Assembly: GCA_007570785.1 (NCBI GenBank)
Contig: ML660201.1
Span: 31,185,840-31,249,839, forward strand
Source of the DNA: Antilocapra americana
Lineage: Eukaryota; Chordata; Mammalia; Artiodactyla; Antilocapridae
Length of the DNA: 64,000 nt
Direction of reading: 5' to 3'
Under the pieces are notes generated by a model. That model saw only the letters and a program-made list of their open reading frames with translations. It made no database searches and was not told the origin of the DNA. Shown one piece after another: positions 33,690 to 45,694 of the stretch (within the stretch, counting starts at the first letter, position 1; each line of letters begins with the position of its first letter). The position numbers and the translations under genes are program-made.

Positions 33690-36245
33690 AGTGGTTAATT
33701 CACTATTAAACACTGGATTAAAATAGTCTGACAAAGTTGTGGGAAGGTGGTTACTTTTTACCAAGCTGACAACACACAAGTTGGCACACTCATTCATTTG
33801 CTGGTGGCAACTAGAAGAAACCCATAGTGTTGAAGGCAATCTGTGTGTCCCTATCTCTACCTCATTCCTTAATGAGTGAAGCCATAAAGTTGACATTTGA
33901 TATTACTAACTTGAACGGTAAAATATATTCTAGCATTCATTTGAAGTAAGTTTTAGTCTTCTCATAATCAGCTTTTCATAAATTCTGAAAACAACAAGGT
34001 CCGAAGGAAAACAGGAATATTGTCTTGTCCTTACCTGAATTCTCAAAGAGCTTTACAATGTCTTTTTGTGAGGCGAAGACTAAACACGTGAAGCAGTAGT
34101 GTTTGGCATAGGTTTTATATAACTGTTATGAAATGTCATACTGAAAGGCACAGTTAGAGAAATAAACCTCTGGATGAAGAACTGTCATATTTAGAGCTCA
34201 AAAGAATAGAAAAATACCTGCCTTTTTAGACTGTAAAATGGTAAAATGTGGCATCTCTTGTTTGCATGCATTTCACACAGGGAAATAAAAACTGCTCTTT
34301 ATATTTCAGGCATAAAATTTGTGAGATAGAAGTTAGGGACTAATACAGAATTTAGAAGGTCTGCATAGTGAAGGTCAAAGATACCACTACTGACTTCAGG
34401 AGGTCCCACACAGAGACCAAAAGGTTCAAAGGAGGTGCAAGCGTGCTACTAATTAGGCAGAATAACTGTTAATGGAGTAAACTAGATGGCCATGCAATAA
34501 GCTGCCTATTAATGAGATAAAATACAGTAAACTATCATGGAAAACCCACTGCAACAAGAATCCTGGCATTCTGCTTGTCAATTCCGAAATAGTCACATGG
34601 ACTCCCTCCCCACTTGTGGTTAGATTGTTTTTGTTACAGTGTTTAATAGAGAATATCTCTAAGGCCACCTCTTGGATTGTTTATGAATGTCCCTGCATTT
34701 GGACATAAGTATCCTAAGAGATCAATAATGGCTAAAAGTTTTTTTCTATGGCATAGCAGCTGAAGATCACCAGTTGCTTACTAGAGAACTCTGTTAAGGA
34801 TTCTGAGCTGCATTTGAGCTCAGCATGAAAGACTGCTCGGTTTGACATATGGTGGTTACTGTGGTGTAGAATGGGCTACTCTGACTTGCCTTGTACGTGT
34901 GTGGCTTCTGTGACTTCCCATCTTAAGTCTACTTCCCTTTCGAGTAGAAATGATTCTTTCCTGCTAGTCTTTTTTTTGTGACTTATTAATTTAACATCTT
35001 TGTTCTTATGTCTTTAATGGATTGCACATTAATATGCCTGTGTGCCTGTAAAACACATAAAGCAACTTCCAAGACAGATATGAGATCACATTGTTTCTTA
35101 GACAACTGAAATGTTTTCTTCTCTTGCACATGTGGCAAATCCTAGAGATTCCAACGAGGCCTGGGGATCTTACTGAGATGGCTGAGTAAAGGGCTTACCC
35201 TCTATGAGACTTGGTCTGATGAAGACAGAGTCAGTTTCAAACAGTATTACTAAATTTGAGGCTAGGATCTCTTACCCTCTCCATGCTAACACTTATTATC
35301 TGCTAAAATCACAGCAACCTGCAATACCAAAGCCGTTGATTGGAGTTACTCAGTAAATAGCATTTGATGAAAAGAAAATTAGGTGGTAAAGAGACCCTTG
35401 AGAAATTAGAAAATAGCCTTCTAGGCTTTCAACCTATTTATCATTTACAAAGGCATTGAATAATACAGCAGGCCTAAGAACCAGCGGCAACCTGCTTCCA
35501 AATGCCCAGAATATGGAATCCAATAGTTGAGCAATCCAGCTTGAGGAATTGTCCAAAGCTGAATCAAAATAAGCTTTGATTAACGAAGACAAAAAAAAAA
35601 ACCACACAAAAAAAACTAATCTTCAAGTTTAACAGAAAGGCTTAAAAGAGCCATTACAAACAACATGAATTACTCAGGCTGGGGATATTGTGACTTGCTT
35701 TTTATACACATAAGGCTCAAATGTCTGTTCTCAAACGCAGAGCAAATAAATTGATTTATACCAGTTGAGCCATGCTTGGATGAGGGGAAAGGATGAGCTG
35801 ATTTTCCTCAGTGCCCTGGCTTTGTTTTCTATAATAATATGTAGTGAACTTTGAGCCCCAGGCATTTTTGCTCTTGGGTTAGGATGGGAGAGAAGAGGCC
35901 TCATGCAACAGACTTCTCTGATGGGGCAAGTAAATTCTTTGGGAAATGACACCCCTAAATCACTTCCACATATAACCTGGGGTACCCAAATGGAAAAAAA
36001 AGAAACCCAGTAAAATTGCATCTGTGTGCCGTTTCAACTACATAGCAGGATGGGTGAAAAATATTCTGTCACTAGATCTTGATATTAAATATTTTTTCAT
36101 TAGAGCAAATAAAGGTAACAGCCATCCTGTTGCTTTTCTGCTATAAAATCCCATATTTTCCTGGCAGATTTTCCTAGTTTCCCTCCAGTTATACCTTGTT
36201 CTAATTTCTCATAACACTTTGTACATCCGTCCCTGTACTATTCCG
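33690..36245. other. 2.5-kb unique stretch, no gene recognised
   Basis: The longest stretch here without a recognisable young repeat. A minus frame of 96 codons (35731-36021) and one of 71 codons (34453-34668) have no motif. Candidate for intron or regulatory DNA; nothing positive to report. Confidence 0.4.
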
Positions 36246-36249
36246 AGAG

Positions 36250-36400
36250 GCACTGTGTAGTAAACAAATAATGAGCTTTGAAATCAACCCTAGCTCCAAC
36301 TGGGTAGATTACCTGTCTTCTCTGCTTCTCAGTTTCTTTGCATGAAGACTTTTATATGAGGATTTATGGGATAATGCAGTGCCCAATAAATAAGAGCATT
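36250..36400 (+). mobile_element. MIR SINE fragment
   Basis: 'gagctttgaaatcaacccta' and 'ttctctgcttctcagtttct' then 'gggataatgcagtgcccaat' follow MIR order. Confidence 0.6.
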
Positions 36401-36481
36401 TTTCTATTAATCAAACTCTGAGTTCTTAGGAGCAGGGTGTGCACCCCACACATGGTCTTGCCAGTGATGAGACAGACACAT

Positions 36482-36749
36482 GCTGCTGCTAAGCCACGTC
36501 AGCCGTGTCCGACGCTGTGCGACCCCGTGGACAGCAGCCACCAGGCTCCGCCGTCCCTGGGATTCTCTGGGCAAGAACACTGCAGTGGGGTGCCATTGCC
36601 TTCTCCAATGCATGAAGGTGAGAAGTGAAAGTGAAGTCGCTCAATTGTGTCTGACTGTTCGTGACCCCGTGGACTGCAGCCCACCAGAATCCTCCGTCCA
36701 TGGGATTTTCCAGGCAAGAGTACTGGAGTGGGGTGTCATTGCCTTCTCC
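36482..36749 (-). mobile_element. BOV-A2 SINE, young
   Basis: Two BovA monomers joined by a short linker, starting in 'gctgctgctaagccacgtca', second monomer from about 36633. Perfect 13-bp duplication GAGACAGACACAT at 36469-36481 and 36750-36762. Many CpGs survive, so it is one of the youngest insertions here. The overlapping frames on both strands (60-104 codons) are artefacts of the SINE. Confidence 0.95.
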
Positions 36750-37031
36750 GAGACAGACACATAGGAGATGATATTTTTTGAGTGAATGGTCTATATGGCT
36801 CACACATCATTCCACAGAACTTGTTCTCTTCACTGTGTTCCATTATAACTTTAAGCATTTTTCTCTCAAATCCTTCTTGTGGCTTATTTCAGAGTTTGCT
36901 TACACATCTGTTTGATTTCCCACAAGTATGTTCTTGAGGCCTTACTCTTTTATATCTGTTACATTACAAATAAACAGGACTAGTTAGCTGAGTGAGAGAA
37001 GGGAGGATGGCTAAATGAGACATTGGATGGT

Positions 37032-37228
37032 TAGAAAGTGAAACTCTCTCAGTCATGTTTGACTCTTTGCTACCCTAAGGACGATACAGTCCATGGAATT
37101 CTCCAGGCCAGAATCCTGGAGTGGGTAGCCTTTCCCTTCTCCAAGGGATCTTCCCAACCCAGGAATTGAACCCAGCTCTCCCACATTGCAGGCAGATTCT
37201 TTACCAGATGAGCCTAGAGGGAAAGCCT
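37032..37228 (-). mobile_element. Bov-tA SINE
   Basis: 'gtgaaactctctcagtcatg' through 'gatgagcctagagggaaagc'. Confidence 0.9.
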
Positions 37229-37324
37229 AAAAGCTTATGCAGTTCCAGTGCTAAATGGAACATGTATTTTTTAGTGGTTTGTTGTCTGTACTCACTGCTC
37301 CCTTATACTTGTACTGTTTTCTTA

Positions 37325-37395
37325 TTTACTCATGTATGAAATATTTACCACTGCGCTGGGTAGCATTCTGGGGAATACAGAGAAGAATCAGAGAA
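37325..37395 (-). mobile_element. L2 3' fragment
   Basis: 'tgaaatatttaccactgcgc' then 'ggtagcattctggggaatac' match reverse L2. Confidence 0.5.
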
Positions 37396-37639
37396 AGAGA
37401 GAGAGATGGATTACTCAAGGATGGATAGTTTTTCAAAGAAGATAGAGTGTGGGATACAACAGAATAGATTGTAAATTGAAATGATGTTACTTCAATTGGG
37501 AAGTCTTTACTAGATTCTCAGGACTTCTCACTTCAAATCAAACTTCTTACCCTAAACTCACAATTCTCCAAGACCTTAAACTCCTACTCTGTTCTAACCA
37601 GTCCAGCTAAGTCTTCTCCTCCTGAAACATGGCCTTTTT

Positions 37640-37795
37640 GCCTCTTTCATCCTCTGTCTAAAAACTCTCCCTCACCCTTCTTTTCTGCTTGGCACAGTCG
37701 TCTTCGTATCCTTTAAAGTCCACTCCCAAAGTCACTTCTTCCTTGGAGCCTTCCCTGAGTTCTCCAACCCAAAACAGTCTTTCTCTCCTTTAAAT
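37640..37795 (-). mobile_element. L2 fragment
   Basis: 'tcctttaaagtccactccca' and 'ccttggagccttccctgagt' are classic reverse L2 words. Confidence 0.6.
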
Positions 37796-37799
37796 GTGT

Positions 37800-39150
37800 T
37801 AAGTACTGGCTACTTGTTGTTGACAGCAGAAATGAAAGTAGAGAAGATATTTAAGTTTTATAAAGTCAGATGAGTAGGATACTTGTCCATAAGCAGAAAG
37901 GAGGAATAGTAGAGGATTCGGTTTACTGAGATAAAGTGACTTTGACAAAATTCTTGACCAGCCCTCGGGATTCCTGTCTGGAGCTCAGGAAAGGCCATGC
38001 CAGTAGCATGCATCTGGGTGTGCAGAGAGATAGAAATGGAAATTTGAGATGAATGGGATTGACAGGAAGGCATAGTAAGAGACTCAGAAGAGACTTGAGA
38101 AACACCTATGTTTAAAGACTGTAAAAAGAAGAGGAACCTCTGAAAGAATTTGGGAGGGAGCTCTCTGCCACATGGAATAAGAAACAACTTACTGAGAAGC
38201 CAAAGAACGAATTCTAAAAGTTGTTAGGTAAAATGGAAGACAGTAAAGAAGGAAGGATGAAGATCCTGTCTACTTTCTGGGCAGTCAGTCATCTGTGTTC
38301 CTGAAGCTTAGGATAATGCACAAATTTGTGTTGTCATTTGACGGTATAATCACCATTGGATCATTGTTACAACACTGTCTTAAACTCACAGTAAAGAAAG
38401 CAAGTGTTGACTGAAATGAGCATCTCAAAGACAGGCCAGTCCAGAGTTTAATATGCAAAATTTAATATTTCTTGGAGAAATATTTCAGAGTGTCTTAGAT
38501 GAACTCATTGGTGCTAAATGGAAAAAAAAATTATCATGAGAATACAAGATGTCTTTATTCTTGGTAGGTTTCTAGTGAGTACACATGAGCTTGTTCCAGA
38601 TATTATGGAATACTAATTAATATGGATTATTAATATGGATCATATGTATAAGATAAAGTAAGTCAGTGACTGCAAGTAACTCTGTAAAGCTAAGATGCTG
38701 CAAGATTGAAAAGAGAAAAAAAAATTGAAACTATATGAGAAAGAAGCCATGTTCTATATTAAACATATGATTGACAAGTGTTACATTAAAATTATATAAA
38801 TAAGTCAACTGAGTCATCCACCCAGAGAGCTTCTGAAAGTCTCACCAATAAATGTTCTAATTTGAACATTCAGTTGTTTACTCTTATAACTTTTCTGTGA
38901 GATAATTGCCTATAGAAGCATAAAGAATGATGTCAGTGAGAGAAGGACAAAAATGGACTTTAATCCATAGGTTTCTATCTTGTCAAATGGAAAAGGGTAG
39001 CCCCTTCCCTCACTAACAACTGAAGCCAGGTGAATAAAGACTGAAACAGATTCAGAGCCTCAAGGTATATCAGGTAAAACAGACATGGGTATGAGACAGA
39101 GATAGATATAACACTGCCTGTATAAGGCACACACCCTAATGATGAGGACT
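37800..39150. other. Unique stretch, no gene recognised
   Basis: A 109-codon minus frame (37858-38187) lacks any motif. Nothing else recognised. Confidence 0.4.
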
Positions 39151-39154
39151 CTAG

Positions 39155-39690
39155 AAGTTAAAAACAGTGATGATACACATGAAAAGATGCTCAGCATCAC
39201 TAATCATTAGGGAAATGCAAGTCCAAACCACAGTGAGTGACCATCTTGCAACCATTAGGGTGGCTACTATCAAAAACAAAGACAGTAACAAGTGTTGTGA
39301 GAGAGTGAAGAAATTGGAACCCTTGTGTACTGTTGCTGAGAATATAAAATGTTGCAACCACTATGAAAAACAATATGGCCATTTCTCAAAAGAGTAAAAA
39401 TAGAATTACTATTTGATCCAAGAATTCCCTTTCTGTCCTTTGATAGGTGAATAGACTTTTTGAAATGTGGCATACACGTGTCATGAAATATATTCAGCCT
39501 TAAAAAGGAAGGGCATTCTGACACATCATTGAACCTTGAGGGCATTGCGTTAACCAAAATAAGCCAGTTGTGGAAAGACAAAGAATAATGTGATTCCCCT
39601 TATAAGAGCTACCTAAAAGTAGTCAAATTCATAAAGACAAAGCTGGGGAAAAGAGGCAGTTGGGAGTTACTGTTTAATGGATAGAGAGTT
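39155..39690 (+). mobile_element. Old L1 ORF2 end and 3' region (sense)
   Basis: 'gaaaagatgctcagcatcac', 'agggaaatgcaagtccaaac', 'tatgaaaaacaatatggcca' and 'attcagccttaaaaaggaag' trace the L1 ORF2 C-terminus into the 3' UTR. The 76-codon frame at 39167-39397 is a decayed piece of ORF2. Confidence 0.85.
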
Positions 39691-39983
39691 TGAATTTTGC
39701 AAGAACAAAAGGAGATTGCAAAGCCTGTCTATTGTGTTGAAGGGGCAACCAGGAGGCCACTATGGTTGGAGCTGAATGAGGGTAGAGATGAGGGCTAGGA
39801 GATGACAGACTGGTAAGGAGACTGACACAGAAATGAGGAAGAAAGGTGTTGGTGGCTTAGGTGAGGGAGGTAAGAGTAGAGAGAGTAAGAAAAGTTTGTC
39901 TTTAAAGAACAGTTAATGGGGTTTGTTGATGGATTAGGTACAAAAGTGTGCAAAAAAGAGAAAAGTCAAGAATGACTCTACCA

Positions 39984-40104
39984 CAGTGGTTCTCAACCAT
40001 GAATGCTTTTGCCCCCCAGGGGATATATGTCAAAAGGCACAGGAGATCCCTCCACAACAAAGAATTATCTGGTTCACAGTGCCATACACTGAGTGAGAAA
40101 GCCT
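39984..40104 (+). mobile_element. MER5-type hAT element, short copy
   Basis: Begins with the hAT terminus 'cagtggttctcaaccatgaa', has 'acaacaaagaattatctggt' in the middle and ends near 'gagtgagaaagc'. The internal 'ctactggcatctagtgg' part is deleted. Confidence 0.75.
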
Positions 40105-40199
40105 ACCCTAAGGTGTTTGGCCTAAGTAATTAGACTAATAAAGTGAGACTAAGATGATTAATTTGATGTCAGGCTCAAGACTGTGAAACAGAGGAGAAT

Positions 40200-40405
40200 A
40201 GTTATAGGAATAGCTAACATATTAATATGTGCACTACCTCAGGGACTGTAAGCAACACATTGAGGGGGTAATCCTATTGTCTCTTTGTCAAATAATCCTT
40301 TGAGGTATGTTTTGACATCCCTCAACATGTAGATGGAAACATAGATGGTTTAACTTCTTGTAGTGCCCAGATTCAGCCAAGGTCTCTGAACCCTGAAGCT
40401 CAGAG
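40200..40405 (-). mobile_element. MIR SINE fragment
   Basis: 'taatcctttgaggtatgttt', 'gtagatggaaacatagatgg' and 'cagattcagccaaggtctct' fit reverse MIR. Confidence 0.55.
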
Positions 40406-40486
40406 CCAAACTGTATGTCACAGAAGATTCCTGAATTTACCATGTTTACAAGTGAAGCCAACGAATAGAGGCAGTGAAGTCAAAAG

Positions 40487-40491
<5 letters not shown>

Positions 40492-40518
<27 letters not shown>

Positions 40519-40559
40519 ATGGGTATATATATTTATGTATATATACCCATACACACACA
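40492..40559. repeat. (TG)n microsatellite joined to a 22-bp-arm palindrome
   Basis: A (GT)n run flows into a perfect inverted repeat: left arm 40510-40531, six-base loop TTTATG (40532-40537), right arm 40538-40559. The arm centre is 'atgggtatatata'. I checked all 22 pairs by reading. Confidence 0.92.
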
Positions 40560-40639
40560 TGCTTTTTGGGGTTTGTCCTCTAAACACAAGTCCAGCAACA
40601 TGAAACAATAATGTGCTCTAATTTCCTGCAGCAAAAGTG

Positions 40640-40957
40640 TGAAAACGGCTGTCATATCCGACTCTTTGCAACCCCAGACTATAGCCCACCAGGCTCCACT
40701 GTCCATGGAATTCTCCAGGAAAGAGTACTGGAGTGGATAGCCATTCCCTTCTCCAAGGATCTTCCCAACCCGGGGATCGAACCCGGGTCTCTTGCATTGC
40801 AGGCAGATTCTTTACCATCTGAGCCACCTGGGAAGCCCAAGAGTATTGGAGTGGGTAGCCTATCCCTTGTTTAGGGAATATTCCCGACCCAGGAATCCTA
40901 CCGGGGTCTCCTGTATTGCAGGTGGATTCTTTACCAGCTGAGCCATCAGGGAATCCT
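40640..40957 (-). mobile_element. Bov-tA-type dimeric SINE
   Basis: Body with a short deletion, then two tRNA-derived units joined at about 40837 ('gggaagcccaagagtattgg'), ending 'gagccatcagggaatcc'. The 136-codon minus frame and the 87-codon plus frame over it are SINE artefacts. Confidence 0.93.
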
Positions 40958-40959
40958 AC

Positions 40960-41835
40960 ACAGTGAAGATGCCCGGTAACAGTTAAGAATGGTGAGATTT
41001 CTACCATCAGAGACCCATCACCTTGCATGGCTTTCCTACTTAAGGCGCAGGTGGTGGAAAGATTTCAGACCTCCTCTCAGTGTCTATTATTCTAGTCTCC
41101 CAGTTATGTCCTCACTGGCCAGGGTCAGGGTGATTTTTATATTTGCAAGAGAAATGATAAAGAACAAGTATGTTGGTTTCCTGGGAACACGGTCAGCAGT
41201 GTGTGTGTGTGTCTGTTGTTGTTCACCTCAAGGTGGCAGCTGCGAATGGGTTGAGAGAGAGGAGAGGGCATCATTAGACAACAGTGATGTTCAGACAGCC
41301 GTGCCTAATGTATACCCAGCCTCTAGGCTGGAAAACAAAAGCGAAGGGAATCCCTTCAGCACACAGTGACAAAAAGAGCAGCATCTTTGTTCCTTTGCAT
41401 TTCCACCCCTTCCCAGGACTTCTGAACCTTGTTTAGCAAGAAGTGAAAGGAAATGGCAAGCAAGAAAGAAACAATGTATCCTCTCTTTTTCTACTGCTAC
41501 ACCATCTGCTTTCAGACTACTGACTTCTTAATTATTTCACTCTTTTGCTTTTCTGCACATGTTTTGAATGATAAGCAGTATTTGGCAAAGAGGATGGCTT
41601 TTAGCCTCAGAGTGAAACTCTCAGGATCATCCTAGATCAGTGAGGGATTTGGTTTGTGCTCTCCCCTCCCCACCAGTACCCTGCATGTAGGAGACACTGA
41701 ATAAATGATATACTAAATTTAATAAGCTCACCTAACTCTATGTAGGTTAAGGCTCGGATGGCATATCGCCTCATCCATGGTGCCTTCGATGACCTCTTCA
41801 TCCATGCAGCTCTCTCCCCCTGAATCCCATGATAC
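40960..41835. other. Intergenic stretch, no gene recognised
   Basis: Contains a 126-codon plus frame (40989-41369) that runs through a (GT)n tract at 41199-41216 and has no domain. A minus frame of 72 codons (41637-41855) is likewise unsupported. Confidence 0.4.
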
Positions 41836-41839
41836 CCAT

Positions 41840-41990
41840 TGCCTGTGCAGCTCATTCATTTTTTAAAAAAACATGTTTTATGAAGCACTAAATATGTGCT
41901 TGTTACTGTGTTAGGGCCTGAGGATGCAGCAGTGACAGACAAAAATCCTTGCCCTCCTCGATCTGACTTTCCAGTCTATCATATTATTAA
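41840..41990 (-). mobile_element. L2 3' fragment
   Basis: 'gaagcactaaatatgtgctt', 'gggcctgaggatgcagcagt' and 'ccttgccctcctcgatctga' are in reverse L2 order. Confidence 0.7.
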
Positions 41991-41994
41991 ATAT

Positions 41995-42700
41995 GTCTCC
42001 AAACACTGCTTAAATTTTTGTGTACTTAGTAGCCTCTGCAAGTAGACTGTAAATTTTTTTTAAACCTAGACTTATGTTTATTTTTTAGTACCCTGAGCTT
42101 CGAATACTGTATCTTCAGAGCAGCAGGAGCTCATTAAATCTTTGTTTCGGAATTCAGAAACAGAGGCATTCTCAAATCCTACCAGTAACAGACTCAGTGG
42201 AAATCCATTGTTGTTGGTGCCTGCTCTGAATGGGTGATGATTTACCCTAGTTAGCAAGTTAAATTACCCACAGAGTTTGGGTCCATGAAATAAATAGCAT
42301 CTTTTCTAGTTTTATAAAACACCATGCCTAGAGGAGAAATAACTACAAAATGAGACCAACGTCACTAGTCCACTAGTGGTGGACTGTTATGCTTATCTGT
42401 AAATTCATGTTTTTCATCTCTTATAAACTCTGTAAGCTGGTTCTGTATCTCAAAGCAGAGATTTGCCAGGTAGGCTGTGATGTTACTCATATCACATGAG
42501 ATCATGTTTGCTGCAAGTACAAGGTGCTGTGAGTACAAGGTACATGGGCAGTTAATTACTTCTGGCTTTGCACAGAGGGAAGCCAGTGGTTACATGGTGG
42601 TTCAAGGAGCTTCTTTCATGGAGAACTTTTGGTCTGAGACCTGCTGTTTTAGAAAAACAGAGAACCATTTTGGAAGTCCAAGTCTCATTATGACCTTTTT
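41995..42700. other. Unique stretch, nothing recognised
   Basis: No gene or named repeat. It ends at the target site of the inverted BovB. Confidence 0.45.
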
Positions 42701-42711
42701 AGCATGTATCT

Positions 42712-43990
42712 TACTTTTCTGAATGTTGAGCTTTAAGTCAACTTTTTCACTCTCCTCATTCACTTTCATCAAGAGGCTCTTTAGTTCTTCTTCACTTTCT
42801 GCCATAAGGGTGGTGTCATCTGCATAGCTGAGGTTATTGATATTTCTCCCTGCAATCTTGATTCCAGCTTGTGCTTCCTCCATCCCAGCATTTCTCACGA
42901 TGTACTCTGCATATAAATTAAATAAGCAGGGTGACAATATACAGCCTTGACGTACTCCTTTTCCTATTTGGAACCAGTCAGTTGTTCCATGTCCAGTTCT
43001 AACTGTTGCTTCCTGACCTTCATACAGGTTTCTCAAAAGGCAGGTCAGATGGTCTGGTATTCCCATCTCTTGAAGAATTTTCCAGTTTATTGTGATCCAC
43101 ACAGTCAAAGGCTTTGGCATAGTCAATAAAGCAGAAATATGTTTTTCGGGAACTCTCTTGCTTTTTCAGTGATCCATCGGATGGTTGGCAATTAGATCTC
43201 TGGTTCCTCTGCCTTTTCTAAAACCAGCTTGAACATCTGGAAGTTCACAGTTCACATATTGCTGAAGCCTGGCTTGGAGAATTTTGAGCATTACTTTCCT
43301 AGCGTGTGAGATGAGTGCAATTGTGCGGTAGTCTGAGCATTCTTTGGCATTGCCTTTCTTTGTGATTGAAATGAAAACTGACCTTTTCCAGTCCTTTGGA
43401 CACTGCTGAGTTTTCCATATTTGCTGACATATTGAGTGCAGCACTTTCACAGCATCATCTTTCAGGATTTGAAATAGCTCAGCTGTTATTCCATCACCTC
43501 CACTAGCTTTGTTCATAGTGATTCCTCCTAAGGTCCACTTGGCTTCACATTCCAGGATGTCTGGTTCTAGGTGAGTGATCACACCATTGTGATTATCTGG
43601 GTCATGAAGATCTTTTTTGTACAGTTCTTCTGTGTATTCTTGCCACCTCTTCTTAATATCTTCTACTTCTGTTAGGTCCCTACCATTTCTGTCCTCTTTT
43701 GAGGCCATCTTTGCATGAAATGTTCCCTTGGGATCTCTAATTTTCTTGAAGAGATCTCTAGTCTTTCCCATTCTATTGTTTTCCTCTATTTCTTTGCATT
43801 GATCACTGAGGAAGGCTTTCTTATCTCTCCTTGCTATCCTTTGGAACTCTGCATTCAAATCTTTCCTTTTCTCCTCTGCTTTTTGCTTTCTGTCTTTTCA
43901 CAGCTATTGTAAGGCCTCCTCAGATAGCCATTTTCCTTTTTTTTATTTCTTTTTCTTGGGGATGGTCTTGATTCCTGTCTCCTGTACAGT
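42712..43990 (-). pseudogene. BovB reverse transcriptase, central part, frameshifted
   Basis: RTE-type ORF2 sequence read on the minus strand because this part is inverted. The upstream piece (43858 down to 43166, 230 codons) covers the linker and first RT motifs with 'RKGRGTRDLIANH'. The second (43126 down to 42712) covers 'IGKGVRQGCILSPCLFNLYA' and the catalytic box 'YADDTTLMAESEEEL', with YADD at 42826-42815. A frameshift and small loss between them destroy the first catalytic-aspartate block. The endonuclease part is absent because of 5' truncation, and the C-terminal part lies in sense orientation from 44020. Confidence 0.92.
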
Positions 43991-44019
43991 GTCACAAACC
44001 TTTATCCATAGTTCATCAG

Positions 44020-44541
44020 AAAACTAAGATCATGGCATCATGTCCCATCACTTCATGGCAGATAGATGGGGAAACAGTGGAAACACTGGTTCACTTTATT
44101 TTTCTGGGCTCCAAAATCACTGCAGATGGTGATGGCAGCCATGAAATTAAAAGACGCTTACTCCTTGGAAGGAAAGTTGTGACCAACCTAGAGAGTGGAT
44201 TAAAAAACAGAGATATTACTTTGCCAATAAAGGTCCATCTAGTCAAGGCTATGGTTTTTCCAGTGGTCATGGATGGATGTGAGAATTGGACTATAAAGAA
44301 AGCTGAATGCCAAAGAATTGATGCTTTTGAACTGTGGTGTTGGAGAAGACTCTTGAGAGTCCCTTGGACTGCAAGGAGATCCAACAAGTCCATCCTAAAG
44401 GAGATCAGTCCTGGGTGTTCACTGGTAGGACTGATGTTGAAGCTGAAACTCCAATACTTTAGCTATTTGATGCGAAGAGCTGACTCATTGGAAAAGTCCC
44501 TGATGCTGGGAAAGATTGAGGGCAGGAGGAGAAGGGGATGA
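44020..44541 (+). pseudogene. BovB ORF2 C-terminal part (sense piece)
   Basis: Open frame from an incidental ATG at 44032 to 44541 (169 codons). It shows the RTE C-terminal region, including 'FLGSKITADGDGSHEIKRRL' and 'RVPWTARRSNKSILKEISP', and ends 'GRRRRG' before a frameshift. It cannot make an enzyme alone; its RT domain is in the inverted half. Confidence 0.92.
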
Positions 44542-44711
44542 CAGAGGATGAGATGGCTGGATGGCATCACTGACTCAATGGACATGGGTTTGGGTGGACT
44601 CCAGAAGTTGGTGATGGACAGGGAGGCCTGGCGTGCTGCAATTCATGGGGTCGTAAAGAGTCGGACACAACTGAGTGACTCAACTGAACTAGCATGTATC
44701 TATGAGGACTT

Positions 44712-45420
44712 TAGGAGAGGAGTTGCCAGGGAAAGCCACCTTCTCTCCCAAAACAAAGGCCCTATCTGCCTGCTGATACTTTAGATAGTGCTTTTTTTTT
44801 TAAAACCCCAGTTAAGCAAAGCTTAGAAATGCAACTATCCCTATGAAAAGTCATAATCAATCCTAAGAGAAAAAATAAATAACCTCATTATGAAATCTGC
44901 AGACTTTGAAGACTTCATTTTTACCTAAGACCAGACCAGTGTAGATAAATCCATGCTTTGTAAGCTGGTCCCATTTGTATTAAGAAGAAAATGTCTTAAA
45001 TCAATTCATCTAATATCAGATATTTCTACTTTTTAGTTACTAGATATATATTTTCTGTCATAAAAACCCCAATAAATATGTATCAAGTGATTGAAATTGT
45101 AAGGTTACATTTTTAGTTATAAATCATTTATTTAATGTAGAGTTTGGGTGGATGACCATATACAGGGTTTAAATATATATAATCTTCATTTCTTTAAGTA
45201 CTTATCCAATTTTTTGCTTCAGATGTTACCAATGAGTAACCTCTTTTTCCATTTCATCTGCCCCATAAGAACACATTCAAACTTAATTTAGCTCTAAAAT
45301 ATTTGTGAAATGCTTTCCCAGAGTTAGTTGCTATGGAAGTATGCCAGATTAAGAGAACTCTGTTTTGTGAGAGAGATTTATAGTGACTCAACACAACTGG
45401 AGTCCCAAATAGCTATAAAC
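44712..45420. other. AT-rich unique stretch, nothing recognised
   Basis: No gene or named repeat. Confidence 0.45.
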
Positions 45421-45424
45421 ACTA

Positions 45425-45654
45425 CAGTTAACCCTTGAACAACATGGGTTTAAACAGCGAGGATCCACTGAAGAGCAGGTTTTTTTCAAGAGTCAACAAA
45501 GCAGTACCACATCTGTGTTGGTTGAATCCACTAATGTAGAACTGCAGATTCAAAAGGAGCCACAGATACAAAGGGCAAACTGTAAGTTATAGGCAGATTT
45601 TCCATTGCTAGGAGGGTTGGTCTCTCAATCCCCTCATTGTTCAAAGGTCAACCA
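45425..45654 (+). mobile_element. MER2-like Tigger MITE
   Basis: Terminal inverted repeats 'cagttaacccttgaacaaca' and the complement of 'cattgttcaaaggtcaacc', with TA on each side, give a pogo-class non-autonomous element. Internal sequence 'gttggttgaatccactaatg' also fits. The BovB target site lies 26 bases downstream. Confidence 0.8.
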
Positions 45655-45694
45655 TATAAGGGCTGTCATGACAGAGAAATAATCATACTCAAAA

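Larger units (their letters stand above)
42712..44690 (+). mobile_element. BovB LINE with a 1.3-kb 5' inversion
   Basis: The 3' part (44020-44690) is sense and ends with the BovB terminus 'actgagtgactcaactgaac'. The 5' part (42712-44019) is reverse-complemented. The inverted piece ends in element terms at the same place where the sense piece begins ('cattcagaaaa' / 'aaaactaagatc'). The whole unit is flanked by AGCATGTATCT at 42701-42711 and 44691-44701, so it is one insertion formed by twin priming. Confidence 0.95.

Noticed and set aside
40989..41369. 126-codon frame starting inside a SINE edge
   Set aside because: It runs through a (GT)n tract, giving VCVCVC-type sequence; no domain.
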